A stretch of DNA of 64,000 bases from Prado023 sp963818445 (GCA_963818445.1 CAWFSG010000017.1:380647-444646), one strand, 5' to 3'; positions 35,415-44,872 are shown, counted from the first letter of the stretch. Made by a program: numbers and translations. The notes: generated by a model not told the origin, from the letters alone.

Positions 35415-36515
35415 ATGACGCTGCTGTACGACGTGATCCACGGGGATGAGGCCGTCACGCTCGACGAGGCGCTGACCACCCAGGCGCAGGCCTGCCTCGA
35501 ACTCGGCTCGCCGTTGTCGCACGACGTGCTGATCGCGTTGCGCGGGGCGAGCGCCCCGGGCGGCGAGCTCGCGGACTTCATGGCCGATCACCGTTCCGTG
35601 CGCGGCGGTGACCTGATCGGGCTGCGCCTGCTGGCCGCCGCCCACCGGCTCGTGCTCTCACGCCAGGCGCCGGGGCTGGCCATCTACTACCCGACGGTCG
35701 GCGGTACGGCGCCGCAGGACGATGCTGCGCGAGAGGCCCTGGGTGCCGCGGTCGTCGCGGCGTTCCTGGCCCATCCCGATGTGGTGAACCGGTCGCTGGC
35801 CCATATCCCGCAGACCAACGAGACCGGCCGCGCGCAACCGCTGCGCGGGGCGCTGGCACGGGTGTCGGCCGCGCACGGCCAGCCCATCCGGCTGCACGAG
35901 CTGGCGGCCTCGGCCGGGCTCAACCTGCGCGCCGACGCGATGCCCTGGGCGCACGTCCCGATGCCGACGCCGGTGAGGATCGCCGAGCGGTCGGGCTGCG
36001 ACCTGCGCCCGCTGGACGTCGACAAGGCCGAGGACCGCCTCACGCTGGCGGCCTACGTCTGGGGTGATGACCTGCCGCGCTTCGAGCGGCTGCGCTCGGC
36101 GTTCACGCTCGCCCACCGGATCCCGGCCACCGTCCGGCCGATGAGCGCCGGGGACTACCTGGCCATGCTGGCCCACGCCGAGCAGGTGCCCGGGCAGACG
36201 CTGGTGATCTGGCACTCGGCGACCTGGTTCTACCTCGACCGGTCGGCGCGCGTGGAGATCCGTTCGGGGATCCGCAAGCTGGCCAACCGCGCGACGCCCT
36301 CGACCCCGGTCGTCCACGTGTCGTGGGAGTGGAAGCGCGAGTCGCCGGACCCGGCGATGTCCTACGCGCTGGTCGGCCGGTCGTGGCCGGCGTCGGGGGC
36401 GTGGGCCCCGTGGCGTCCGGGGACGGCGGTCCAGCTGGGATCCGGGTCCGCCCATGGGATGCCGATGCGCTGGACCGAGCCCAAGCCGTTGCCCAGCGAC
36501 CCCCTGGAGTTCTGA
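35415..36515 (+). CDS. DUF2332 family protein
   Basis: A 366-residue protein of the DUF2332 family: QAQACLELGSPLSHDVLIAL at the N-terminus, VGGTAPQDDAAREALGAAV and QTNETGRAQPLRGALARV in the middle, HELAASAGLNLRAD, and LVIWHSATWFYLDRSARVEI near the C-terminus. The family is common in actinobacteria and proteobacteria and has no established function; the fold may be SAM-dependent methyltransferase-like (ELAASAGLNL recalls motif I), which is inference. ATG at 35415 preceded by GCGGAGGGGA. Upstream RNA structure may control it. Confidence 0.85.
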   Translation: MTLLYDVIHGDEAVTLDEALTTQAQACLELGSPLSHDVLIALRGASAPGGELADFMADHRSVRGGDLIGLRLLAAAHRLVLSRQAPGLAIYYPTVGGTAPQDDAAREALGAAVVAAFLAHPDVVNRSLAHIPQTNETGRAQPLRGALARVSAAHGQPIRLHELAASAGLNLRADAMPWAHVPMPTPVRIAERSGCDLRPLDVDKAEDRLTLAAYVWGDDLPRFERLRSAFTLAHRIPATVRPMSAGDYLAMLAHAEQVPGQTLVIWHSATWFYLDRSARVEIRSGIRKLANRATPSTPVVHVSWEWKRESPDPAMSYALVGRSWPASGAWAPWRPGTAVQLGSGSAHGMPMRWTEPKPLPSDPLEF

Positions 36516-36732
36516 GCCGCTCGGCGAGCCTGCGCCGATTGGTCCGGGTCTCCGACTGACGGTGGTCGCAGATCCGGATGAATCCGAAGGCGCGCCACGC
36601 GATGGCGGATTGAGCGCTGCGGGAGGGTAGGCGGGGCGCTGGCGCGCGGGGGTGGGACTGCGGGATGGCGCGCGGGGCTGGGAGCGAGGTGCGCCGGGGT
36701 GGCGAGCGCGGGGTGGCGAGCGCGGGCCGGGG

Positions 36733-37125
36733 CTACTTCCGGGGGGCTGTGCCCGTCGGCATCGGCAGGTCGAGCCAGACGACCTTGACGTGGCCGCGGG
36801 CGCGCCATCCCCAGCGCGCCGACATCTTGTCGATGATCTCCATGCCGCGACCGCCCTCGTCGTCGGCGTCCGCGGCGCGGCGCTCGGGGCTGCAATCGAC
36901 CGAGGAGTCCCCGACCTCGAGGCGCAGGAAGCCGTCGCGGACGTAGGCGCGGACGTCGATGGGCCCTGACGCGTGGCGCACGGCGTTGGTCACGAGCTCG
37001 GAGGCGAGCAGCTGCGCGTCGTCGGTGAGCTGTGAGAGCTGGGCCTTGGACAGGAACCGCGCGATGGCGATCCGAGCCTCCCGGGGGGCCATCAACGTGT
37101 TCGGGAGGATCTCGTGCAGGGCCAT
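36733..37125 (-). CDS. GHKL ATP-binding protein, RsbW/SpoIIAB-like (anti-sigma type)
   Basis: A 130-residue single HATPase domain: N-box LLASELVTNAVRHA, G1 box DDEGGRGMEIIDKMSARWGW, and the terminal strand HVKVVWLDLP. This is the layout of actinobacterial regulatory kinases of the RsbW/serine-protein-kinase type that bind anti-anti-sigma factors. No sigma factor or STAS partner is adjacent. ATG at 37125. The 217-base gap downstream (36516-36732) has GC-rich direct repeats (GGGGTGGCGAGCGC twice) and no gene. Confidence 0.85.
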   Translation of the reverse strand: MALHEILPNTLMAPREARIAIARFLSKAQLSQLTDDAQLLASELVTNAVRHASGPIDVRAYVRDGFLRLEVGDSSVDCSPERRAADADDEGGRGMEIIDKMSARWGWRARGHVKVVWLDLPMPTGTAPRK

Positions 37126-37212
37126 GGGGCAGGCATACCCATATGTGGATGGATCCACACCGCCGATCCGGGGCAATTTCCCACGAGTTGGCCGGTTGTG
37201 GCCGGTTGCCAG

Positions 37213-37259
37213 CCGTGTGAACGGAATCGACCATCGGATGGTCGGAATCGTTCACACGG
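37213..37259. repeat. Dispersed 43-bp palindrome, copy 3
   Basis: CCGTGTGAACG and CGTTCACACGG outer arms, CGACCATC and GATGGTCG inner arms, with GAAT on both sides between them. The most symmetrical of the three copies. It lies between the hydrolase stop and the RsbW-like start. Confidence 0.85.
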
Positions 37260-37294
37260 ATGCCGACTGCCGGGGCGTGGCCCGGCGGATGGCC

Positions 37295-38264
37295 CTACTC
37301 GGCGCTCGCCTCCTCGGCGCGACTGGCCGCGGCGCTGCCGAAGACGTCGTTGAGCACCGTTGCGGTCAGGTGCGGGTCCTCGGTGGCGGGGTTGTGCCCG
37401 AGGCCGGGAAGGGTGTGCCACGGCACCCGCAGGCGCTCGGCCATGTGCTCCTGGACGGCCGGCGACCAGGCGTCGTCGATCTCGCCGGTGACCACGGCCG
37501 CGGGCAGCATCGCGGCATCCAGCGCCGCAGCCGACCTGCTCGGTGAGGTCGGGGGCGGTCATCAGGATCTCGGCGCAGTCCGACAGGGCCGCCGGGTCGT
37601 TGGTGATGAAGCGCCGGGCGCAGAAGTCGGCGACCTCCTGGCTGGGCGGGTCCCAGCCGCCGGCCCGGTCCATCGCCTCCTTGGCGGCCCAGACGACCTC
37701 GATCGGCGCACTGGCCAGGGCGGCCTCGAGCTGCAGCAGGGAGGTGTGCCCGTGGGCGGGTATCGAAGCGGGGCCGCTGCTCATGGCGGTCCACGAGGCC
37801 AGGCGCTCCGGCTCGGACAGGACCAGCTCGCGGGTCACCAGGCCGCCCATCGAGTGCCCGACGAGGTGCACGCGCCGGCCCGGGGCGAACCACTGAGCGA
37901 CCGCCGCCACCGAGTCGGCCAAGGTGCGCAGGGTGTGGCTTCCGCGCGGCCCGAGCGCGGGTGCGCCGCCCTGCCCGGGCAGGTCCATCGCCGCCACGCG
38001 CCACCCGAACGCCGCCAGCGGCTCGAGGATCGCGATGAAGTCCTCCTTCGATCCGGTGAACCCGGGGACGAGCAGGACATCGCCGCGCGCGGCCCGCGCG
38101 CCGGTGGCGTCAGCCCCGCCCCGCCCTCCCGCGCGCCCCCCAGTCACATCCGCACCACCTGCCACATCCGTGCGCGCCTCGGCGACCAGGACCGGCAGGG
38201 GAGCGTCCGGGGGCGCGAAAAGTCCGACGCCGTCGGGCATGTTGATGAAGGGCGGTGTGCTCAT
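37295..38264 (-). CDS. Alpha/beta hydrolase, frameshifted
   Basis: About 322 residues of an alpha/beta-hydrolase fold. GDVLLVPGFTGSKEDFIAIL gives the oxyanion region, VHLVGHSMGGLVTRELVLS the nucleophile elbow (GHSMG), and in the other frame VVTGEIDDAWSP (acid) and LPGLGHNPATEDP (His). One extra base near 37532 separates the parts; without it LTEQV joins AAALDAAMLPAAVVTG. Residues 35-60 are an Ala/Gly/Arg-rich insertion. ATG at 38264. Divergent from the ParA gene, 45 bases apart. Substrate unknown. Confidence 0.82.
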
Positions 38265-38309
38265 GCTGTGCACAATAGGGGGAAGTTGCCGACGAAGCAG
38301 GGGCCGGGT

Positions 38310-39104
38310 ATGACACGAATCATCGCCATCGCCAACCAGAAGGGTGGCGTGGCCAAGACCACGACCGTCGCTTCGATTGGTGCCGCGCTCGCCGAGATGG
38401 GCCAGAGGGTGCTGGTGGTCGACCTCGACCCGCAGGCGTGCCTCACGTTCTCCCTCGGCCTGGACCCCGAGACGCTCGAGTTCTCGATGCACGACGTCCT
38501 GCTCGGGCGGATCAGCGCCTCGATGGCGGTGATCAAGACCGACGAGGACATGCACCTGCTGCCCGCATCGATCGACCTGGCCGGCACGGAGGCGCAGCTG
38601 CTCACGCGCACGGGGCGCGAGTTCTCGCTGCGCACCGCGCTGGACGACATCGGCGGCGAGTACGACACGATCCTGCTGGACTGCTCGCCGTCGCTGGGCG
38701 TGCTGACGATCAACGCGCTCACCGCCGCGAACGAGGTCCTGATCCCGCTGCAGTGCGAGACGCTGTCGCACCGGGGCGTCGGGCAGCTGCTCGACACGAT
38801 CGCCGACGTGCGGCGCATCACCAACCGCGACCTGGTCGTGCTCGGGGTGCTGCCCACCCTGTTCGACTCGCGAACCAACCACTCGCGCGCCGTGCTGGCC
38901 GACATCAACGACCGCTACGGCCTGGACATCCTCGGCCCGGCCATCCCGCGCTCGATCCGATTCGCCGAGGCGCCCGCCGCCGGGCGCTCGGTGCTGTCAT
39001 CCGGGGGGCGGTTCCGCGGCGCGGAGGCCTACCGGCAACTCGCGCGCGGACTCGTGGACGGGACCGCCGCCTCGGCCCCGACGGCCCTGATGGGAGCCAG
39101 CTGA
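38310..39104 (+). CDS. ParA/Soj family ATPase
   Basis: A 264-residue ParA-type ATPase: deviant Walker A NQKGGVAKTTTVASIGAAL with the signature Lys, VLVVDLDPQACLTFSLGL, and TILLDCSPSLGVLTINALTA. No ParB gene is adjacent, and it lies in the block with the DEAD helicase and DUF3107 that in M. tuberculosis contains Rv3213c, so it is an orphan chromosomal ParA, not the replication-origin soj. ATG at 38310. Its stop overlaps the start of the next gene (ATGA). Confidence 0.93.
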   Translation: MTRIIAIANQKGGVAKTTTVASIGAALAEMGQRVLVVDLDPQACLTFSLGLDPETLEFSMHDVLLGRISASMAVIKTDEDMHLLPASIDLAGTEAQLLTRTGREFSLRTALDDIGGEYDTILLDCSPSLGVLTINALTAANEVLIPLQCETLSHRGVGQLLDTIADVRRITNRDLVVLGVLPTLFDSRTNHSRAVLADINDRYGLDILGPAIPRSIRFAEAPAAGRSVLSSGGRFRGAEAYRQLARGLVDGTAASAPTALMGAS

Positions 39105-39400
39105 TGAGCAACTCGACATTCGACCGCGTCCGTACCCGGGCCGTCGCCGACCCGAGCGTCGCCGGCGTGGACGTCCAGGGCAAGTCGGCCCTGTTCAGCC
39201 GCGACACGGTCAACCCGTCGCTGGGGTCCGTGGTCATCACGTGCTCGGACTGCCACGTCGCGACGGTTGCCTCGTACGCCCGCGCGCTGCAGCTGGCGCT
39301 GCCGAGCGTGCACCTGCTCGTCGTCCGGCGGGACTACCCGTCGTGGATGCGCTGCCCCGCGTGCGACGAGCGCCACTGGGTGAAGGTCCGCTTCCACTGA
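39104..39400 (+). CDS. Small protein with zinc-ribbon-like cysteines
   Basis: A 98-residue protein translationally coupled to ParA (4-base overlap). It has CSDC and CPAC pairs about 45 residues apart (ITCSDCHVATVASYARALQL ... WMRCPACDERHW), consistent with a zinc ribbon. The rest is alpha/beta. It belongs to a conserved actinobacterial family found after this ParA; no function is known to me. Confidence 0.78.
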   Translation: MSNSTFDRVRTRAVADPSVAGVDVQGKSALFSRDTVNPSLGSVVITCSDCHVATVASYARALQLALPSVHLLVVRRDYPSWMRCPACDERHWVKVRFH

Positions 39401-39453
39401 GCGCGCGCCGGTGCGCCGTCGGGCACCGGGGCCCGGTGCCGCCCCTCCGCCGA

Positions 39454-39534
39454 TTTGATCCAAGTTCGCTGCGCCGAACGCGGTTTGATCCAAGTATGAG
39501 CGCGCGAGAAGTCCCGAGACTTGGAGCGAATCGC
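39454..39534. repeat. 80-bp repeat unit, copy A
   Basis: Contains TTTGATCCAAGT twice in direct order and ACTTGGAGCGAAT inverted, so the unit can form a hairpin (GGTTTGATCCAAGT with ACTTGG-CGAATC). About 85 percent identical to copy B 160 bases further on. The 350-base interval 39401-39750 has no other content. Confidence 0.75.
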
Positions 39535-39613
39535 ATGGGGCACTCAGGGGCGGGGCGTGACGTGGCTGGGAGCCGCGCCGGCCCGGCGGGTGGGGTGGGG
39601 AGCTGCGCGTGGG

Positions 39614-39693
39614 TTGATCCAAGTTCGCTGCGCCCAACGGCGGTTCATCCAAGTTTGAGCGCGCGAACAGTCCCGGGACTTGGATCGAATCGC
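39614..39693. repeat. 80-bp repeat unit, copy B
   Basis: Second copy in the same orientation: TTGATCCAAGTTCGCTGCGC, TTCATCCAAGTTTGAGCGCG, and inverted ACTTGGATCGAATCGCC. Confidence 0.75.
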
Positions 39694-39749
39694 CGTCGTG
39701 GGGCGGCGACCTGCTCCGTGGCGGAGCTGGCCGACCCGCCGGAACTGGC

Positions 39750-41386
39750 CTATTCCGCGGCGGAGCTGGCCGACCCGCTGGACGGCTCCGCCGGACCGCC
39801 GCTGCCGGACCGCCCTGGCTGCCCTCGGCGCCCTGGGTCTGGCCGCCGCGGGTGCGGTTGCGGGTCCGGTTGCGGCGCTTCCTGGGAGCGGCCTCATCGC
39901 CGGAGCCGCCCGCGCCGGAGCCGCCCGCGACCGCGGCACCCGAGTCCGGGCCCTTCGAGCCGCCGGACTTGGCCGACCCGCCCTTCGGCGCGCCGTCCTT
40001 GTGACCGTGCGGGATCGTCTGCCCGTGGTGGTGCGTGTGCCCGCGGCCGTGGCCGCCCGCGCCCGAGCCGCCGCGCCCGTCGCGATCGCGGTCGCGGGTG
40101 TTCGGCTGCCGACCCCCGAGGTCCTCGAGCACCTCGGCGTCCAGGCCCTCGTGGGTGCGTGACTTGCGGGGCAGCCGTCCGGTCGTGCCGGCGGGGATCC
40201 CGACTCCGGTGTAGAGGTGCTCGGAGGTGTGGTAGGTCTCGATCGGGTCGTGGAAGGACAGCCCGAGGGCCTTGTTGATCAGGCCCCAGCGCGGGACGTC
40301 CTGCCAGTCGACGAAGGTGATCGCCACACCGGACGCCCCGGCGCGGGCGGTGCGCCCGACGCGGTGCAGGTAGGTCTTCTCGTCATCCGGGCACTCGTAG
40401 TTGATGACGTGCGTGACGCCCTCGACGTCGATGCCGCGGGCGGCCACGTCGGTGGCGACCAGGATGTCGACCTTGCCGTTGCGGAACGCGCGCAGCGCCT
40501 GCTCGCGCGCCCCCTGGCCGAGGTCGCCGTGCACGGCACCGGCGGCGAACCCGCGCTCGGTCAGCTCATCGGCGACGGCCTGGGCGCGGCGCTTCGTGCG
40601 GCAGAAGACCATCGACGGTCCGTGGCTCTCGGCCTGCATGACGCGGGCGAGGATCTCGACCTTGTTCAGCGGGTGGACGCGCCACACGTGCTGCTCGACC
40701 TCGGCGACCGTGGCCGAGTCGTCGTCGACGTTCAGCGCCCGGATGTGGGTCGGCTGGGTCATGTAGCGCCTGGCCAGGGCGATGATCTGCCCGGGCATGG
40801 TCGCGGAGAACAGCATCGTCTGGCGGGTCGCGGGCAGCATCGAGACGATGCGCTCGACGTCGGGCAGGAAGCCCATGTCGAGCATCTCGTCGGCCTCGTC
40901 GAGCACCAGGACCTGCACGTCGCCCAGGTGCAGCAGGCGCTGGCGGGCCAGGTCGATCAGCCGCCCGGGCGTGCCGACCACGACGTCGACGCCCTTGGCC
41001 AGGGCCTCGACCTGCGGCTCGTACGCGCGCCCGCCGTACACGGCCAGGACGCGCACGCCCAGCTCGGCGCCGGCCAGCGTGAGGTCGGAGGTCACCTGGA
41101 CGCACAGCTCGCGCGTCGGGACGACGACCAGCGCCTTGGGGGCCTTCTGCTCGGCGGGGGACAGGTTGGGGTACTCGGGGGTGTTCGGGGAGGGGATGCG
41201 CTGGAGCAGCGGGATGCCGAAGCCGAGGGTCTTGCCCGTGCCGGTCTTGGCCTGCCCGATCAGGTCGCGGCCCTCGAGGGCCTGCGGGATGCACAGCTCC
41301 TGGATCTGGAAGGCGTCGGTGATCCCGGCCTTTGCCAGGGCGGAGGTGATGGGCGCGACGACGCCCAAGTCGGTGAAGGTAGTCAA
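39750..41386 (-). CDS. rhlE: DEAD-box RNA helicase (RhlE-like), C-terminal frame disturbed
   Basis: ATP-dependent RNA helicase. Motifs in order: Q motif FTDLGVVAPITSALAKAGIT and FQIQELCIP, motif I AKTGTGKTLGFGIPL, Ia PTRELCVQV, Ib GTPGRLIDLA, II LVLDEADEMLDMGF, III LFSATMP, V VATDVAARGIDVEGV, VI YLHRVGRTARAG. A basic Gly/His/Arg-rich tail follows (GGHGRGHTHHHGQTIPHGH, RKRRNRTRNRTRGGQTQGAEG). Start is TTG at 41386 with GAGGAGAG 6 bases upstream. In the literal frame the reading continues past the tail, through the repeats and antisense to the parA operon, to 39029; a one-base shift near 39812 gives a natural stop at 39750, which I prefer. Position matches Rv3211. Confidence 0.9.
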
Positions 41387-41451
41387 ATCTCTCCTCAGTA
41401 GTGCGCCGATTCTACCTTCTCCACGGGGACCGCTCGGGTTACCGTCCTTCC

Positions 41452-42190
41452 ATGACCCCCGAACCCGCCGCCGCTCCCGTCCCGTCGAGCTCGCAGGATG
41501 GGTCGCCGGGCGCTGAGGTGGTGCGCCCCGCGTTGTCGGATCCGGAGTACCGGCAGGGCGTGATCGAGCTGCTGGGCCTGCTCGGTGCGGGGGAGTACCT
41601 CGCGTTCGAGCGCCTCGTGAGCGAGGCCGCGCTGGCACCGTCCCTGTCGCAGCGGGTGCGGATCGCCGACATCGCCCAGGGCGAGCTGGGCCACTTCCAC
41701 CTGCTGCGCGAGCGCCTGATCGAGATGGGCGCCGATCCCGACGAGGCGATGTCGGCGTTCCTCGGTCCGCTCGAGTCCTACCACCGGATGACCGCTCCCG
41801 AGCGACTGGCTCGAGGGCCTGGTCAAGGCCTACGTCGGCGACTCGATCAGCGAGGACTTCTACCGCGAGGTCGGGGCCGTGCTCGACGACGAGACCGCCG
41901 CGCTCGTGCTCGAGGTGTGCAGCGAGTTGGGCAAGACGGCCGTCGTGATCGAGGAGGTCCGGGCGGCCATCGCCCGGGATCCGCGCCTGGCGGGGCGGCT
42001 GGCGCTGTGGGGCCGGCGGCTGCTCGGCGAGATGCTGTCGCAGGCGCAGTCGGTCGCCGCCGAGCACGACGGGCTGGCCGCGCTGATCCTCAGCGAGCAG
42101 GTGTCGCGCCAGATCGACCTGTTCGGCCTGGTGGAGCGGCTCACCGCCGCCCATGTCGAGCGGATGACCGCCCTGGGCCTCGCGGCGTAG
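41452..42190 (+). CDS. Ferritin-like (MiaE_2-like) protein, frameshifted
   Basis: About 245 residues of a four-helix ferritin-like fold related to tRNA-(ms2io6A) hydroxylase-like proteins of actinobacteria (Rv3210c type). First part: YRQGVIELLGLLGAGEYLAF and IADIAQGELGHFHLLRERLI with E..H metal-ligand spacing; second part: DWLEGLVKAYVGDSISEDFY, VLDDETAALVLEVCSELG, LSEQVSRQIDLFGLVERLTA. One extra C in CCC at 41797-41799 breaks the frame. ATG at 41452. It diverges from the helicase (65 bases between starts). The gap to 42354 carries no gene. Confidence 0.85.
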
Positions 42191-42353
42191 GGGCGGCGGG
42201 TCGGCCGGGCGCGCGGTCCCCCCTCAGTCGGGTGGGCGGTTCGGGCACCGTTCACGGGAAGGCGCCGCGGTTCATGCTCCAACTCGGGAGCCGTTCGTCG
42301 CGGGAGCTCGCCTTCCGGGCCAACCCCGTCAATGTGTGCTGACCGGACGGGCC

Positions 42354-42578
42354 TCAGATGGTGCCGAAACCGACCTTGCGGACCTCGGCGGCGGCGATCT
42401 CGACGTAGGCCAGCTTGGCGGCCGGAACCACCACGCGGTGGCCCTTCTCGTCGATCAGGTCCAACAGTCCGTCGTTCTTGAGGGCCTCGGCGACCTTCTT
42501 GGCGACGGCGTCGGGTGTATCGGTGCTCTCCAGGACCAGCTCACGGGCAGCCTGCTGGATTCCGATGCGAACCTCCAC
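42354..42578 (-). CDS. DUF3107 protein
   Basis: A 74-residue protein, VEVRIGIQQAARELVLESTD, then VVVPAAKLAYVEIAAAEVRK and the conserved terminal VGFG, typical of the DUF3107 family (TB9.4, Rv3208A). Start is GTG at 42578 with GAAAGG 7 bases upstream. Co-directional with the TetR gene 17 bases upstream, so probably the same operon. Function unknown. Confidence 0.93.
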   Translation of the reverse strand: MEVRIGIQQAARELVLESTDTPDAVAKKVAEALKNDGLLDLIDEKGHRVVVPAAKLAYVEIAAAEVRKVGFGTI

Positions 42579-42595
42579 GGTGGGCCTTTCTCTCG

Positions 42596-43216
42596 CTAGC
42601 TCGGGGGATGGGTCAGGGGGAACTCGGAGATGCCGCGCCACGACAGCATCGACATGGCCTTGGCGGCACTCTCCTGGGAGATGGGCGCCGGCGAGTGCAG
42701 CCAGTAGCGGGCGGCGGTCTGGGCCATGCCGAGCAGGCCGCTGGCCAGGAGCATCGACGTGTCGTCGTCGAGCTCGGTGTCCTCGCGGATGACCTCGGCG
42801 ATCATCTGCGCGCAGGTGTCGTTGGTGCGGGCGACGCGGTCGGCGGCCTCGGGGACGTTGGTGAGGTCGGACTCGAAGATCAGCCGGAACGCGCCGGACT
42901 CGTGGGCGACGAAGTCGAAGTACGCCTCGAAGGTGGCGCGCACGCGCTTGCGGTTGTCGGTGGTGGAGTCCAGGGCGATGCGCACGCGGTCGATCAGCGA
43001 GTCGCTGCTCTCGTCGAGGACCGCGAGGTAGAGCTCGAGCTTGCCCGGGAAGTGCTGGTAGAGCACGGGCTTGGAGACGCCGGCGAGCTCGGCGATGCCG
43101 TCCATGCCGGCGGCGTGGTAGCCCTGCTGGACGAACGCCTCGCGCGCAGCATCGAGCAGCTGCGCGCGCCGCTCCTGGCGCGGCAGGCGCCCTGCGCGAT
43201 CGGCCGTGACTGACAT
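42596..43216 (-). CDS. TetR/AcrR family transcriptional regulator
   Basis: A 206-residue repressor-type protein. The N-terminal DNA-binding domain is RRAQLLDAAREAFVQQGYHA, AGMDGIAELAGVSKPVLYQH, FPGKLELYLAVL; the C-terminal ligand domain is helical. ATG at 43216. Followed by DUF3107 in the order of Rv3208-Rv3208A. Its operator was not identified; the structured repeat upstream (43481-43639) is too far to be one. Confidence 0.93.
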   Translation of the reverse strand: MSVTADRAGRLPRQERRAQLLDAAREAFVQQGYHAAGMDGIAELAGVSKPVLYQHFPGKLELYLAVLDESSDSLIDRVRIALDSTTDNRKRVRATFEAYFDFVAHESGAFRLIFESDLTNVPEAADRVARTNDTCAQMIAEVIREDTELDDDTSMLLASGLLGMAQTAARYWLHSPAPISQESAAKAMSMLSWRGISEFPLTHPPS

Positions 43217-43480
43217 GGGCGTGATCTTACCGTCGAGGGTGGGCGCCGGAGGCCGAACCCGCTGCGCCGATGGCGAACCGGCTCGCCGGAACGCCGTCGA
43301 GCGAGGCGGGTTCGCTGCTGACGGGCGCCCCGGCGGCAGCGAGTCGAGCGTGCGTCGGACCGCGGGGCGCGAGCCGGCGGTCGGAGTCACAGCCCGGCCG
43401 GCAGGTGCAGCACCGGGCCAGCGCACCTCGGTGCCCGCCTCTGGCGTCCCGGACGCCCGGCGGGCCGTGTGGTGACCACC

Positions 43481-43639
43481 TGAGTTCGCGCCCGAAACCG
43501 TTGTTTCACGTCGTGTGGCGTGGCCACGCGCCTGAGTTCGCATCCGAAGCTGCTGTTCGGGTCCCAAGCGGACACGGCCCGAACAACGCTTTCGAGTGCG
43601 AACTCCCCGACGCGTGGACCTGGCCGAGCGTGAAACAAC
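43481..43639. repeat. Nested inverted-repeat element
   Basis: Inner hairpin: a 28-base arm at 43534-43561 (GAGTTCGCATCCGAAGC...) pairs with 43578-43605 around a 16-base loop, with few mismatches. Outer arms GTTGTTTCACG (43500-43510) and CGTGAAACAAC (43629-43639) are perfect. A third direct copy of GAGTTCGC-x2-CCGAA is at 43482-43496. The whole 492-base gap 43217-43708 has no gene. Confidence 0.75.
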
Positions 43640-43708
43640 AGGATCGAGCGCGTACTGCCGCGACTGGGTTTGGGCGAGGAAGCGGTCTGGCGTCTGCGTG
43701 GGGCTGGG

Positions 43709-44656
43709 TCAGAGTGCGCCGCGGGCGTCGAGGGCGGCTGCGATCCGGCCGACGACCGCGGACGGCCGCTGGCGGAGCTCGGAGTACATCCAGCGGACGA
43801 CTCGGAATCCCATCAGCTCCAACGCCTCCTGACGCCGCTTCTCACGGACGAGGTCGTCACGGGTGGTGTACTTGACGGCGCCGTCAGCCTCGCCGATCAC
43901 CATGGCCTCCGCCCACAGGAAATCGGGGAAGGCCTCGCCCTCGGCAGTGCGGATGCGTACCTGCATCTCGGGGAGGGGCAACCCGGCAAGGAGGAAATGG
44001 CCGTAGCTCAGGGACTCGTTGGCCGACTCGCGTCGAGGGTCGGCGAGGGGGACGACGTCGGTCAGGGCGCGTCGCGTGCGGAGGGTTGCTGCGGATCGGC
44101 TGGCCTCGAGCAGGGGCGCGCGGGAGGCCTCGACCAGCTTCTCGTTGGTGTAGGCGTCGCGGAGTCGGCGTTCGCCCACCTGGCTGAGCAGTTCGAGGCG
44201 AGCGGCGGAGTCGAGCGTGATCAGGGCCTCGGGTACCCCGGACAGTGCCGCAACGTCCACTGCCGTGCGGGCGGGTGTGGTCACGAGCAGGCCGCTGGGG
44301 TGCTCGGTGCGGTGGTGGACGGGGAGATCCCGTACGGCGATGCTCAGCCCTCGATGTGTCTTGGACCTCACGCTGGCCCCGGTTGGGACGATGAATGAGG
44401 GGGCGGCGGCTGCGGCCTGGAGCGCATCGTCGAGGTCGAGGTCCCACGCCAGCGCCGCCGTGTGATGGCTCGCGATCGCGGACGGATTCCGCAGCTGCAG
44501 CGCAAGGGCGAGCTGGACGTGACGGGGGATCGGGTCGTCCGGGACCGACTTGGTGGCGACGAAGACGCCCCGGGTGAGCCGGGTGACAGACCCGGTATCC
44601 ACCGCCCAACGGATCATCGCGTCCGTGACCCCGAGTGGGGCGACATGGGCGGCCAT
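43709..44656 (-). CDS. AbiEi-type / DUF559-like protein
   Basis: A 315-residue protein. N-terminal winged helix GVTDAMIRWAVDTGSVTRLT and RGVFVATKSVPDDP, then the AbiEi-like core ASHHTAALAWDLDLDDALQA and LPVHHRTEHPSGLLVTTPAR-TAVDVAALSG; the C-terminal part has a nuclease-like strand set (AFPDFLWAEAMVIGEADGAV, KYTTRDDLVREKRRQEALEL, FRVVRWMYSELR). A toxin partner of the AbiEii type is not adjacent, as with the paralogue at 28810-29724. ATG at 44656; upstream frame open. Confidence 0.78.
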   Translation of the reverse strand: MAAHVAPLGVTDAMIRWAVDTGSVTRLTRGVFVATKSVPDDPIPRHVQLALALQLRNPSAIASHHTAALAWDLDLDDALQAAAAAPSFIVPTGASVRSKTHRGLSIAVRDLPVHHRTEHPSGLLVTTPARTAVDVAALSGVPEALITLDSAARLELLSQVGERRLRDAYTNEKLVEASRAPLLEASRSAATLRTRRALTDVVPLADPRRESANESLSYGHFLLAGLPLPEMQVRIRTAEGEAFPDFLWAEAMVIGEADGAVKYTTRDDLVREKRRQEALELMGFRVVRWMYSELRQRPSAVVGRIAAALDARGAL

Positions 44657-44872
44657 GAAGGGGGTCGTGGGCGGGGTCCAGGGCGTGATTCGCGGCACGC
44701 GGCCACCCTGTTCGATGTCCGCTGAATGGAGAAGCCCTGTGCGATGCATCTGTGGACAGGCGGGTGGGGCTCGAGTGACGTCGACGCCGTCAGCACGTGA
44801 TCGGCGACGGTGCCGAGGCGGGGACCTGACGCGGTAGCGTGCGACTCGCAGACGCGTCAGCGGGGAGGTCAC

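Noticed and set aside
36516..36732. Possible small gene in the GC-rich gap before the RsbW-like gene
   Set aside because: Only short direct repeats (GGGGTGGCGAGCGC) and no reading frame with protein-like composition.
39029..39749. C-terminal extension of the DEAD helicase through the repeats and antisense to the ParA operon
   Set aside because: Composition changes to Arg/Ala shadow-type and a one-base shift restores a natural stop at 39750.
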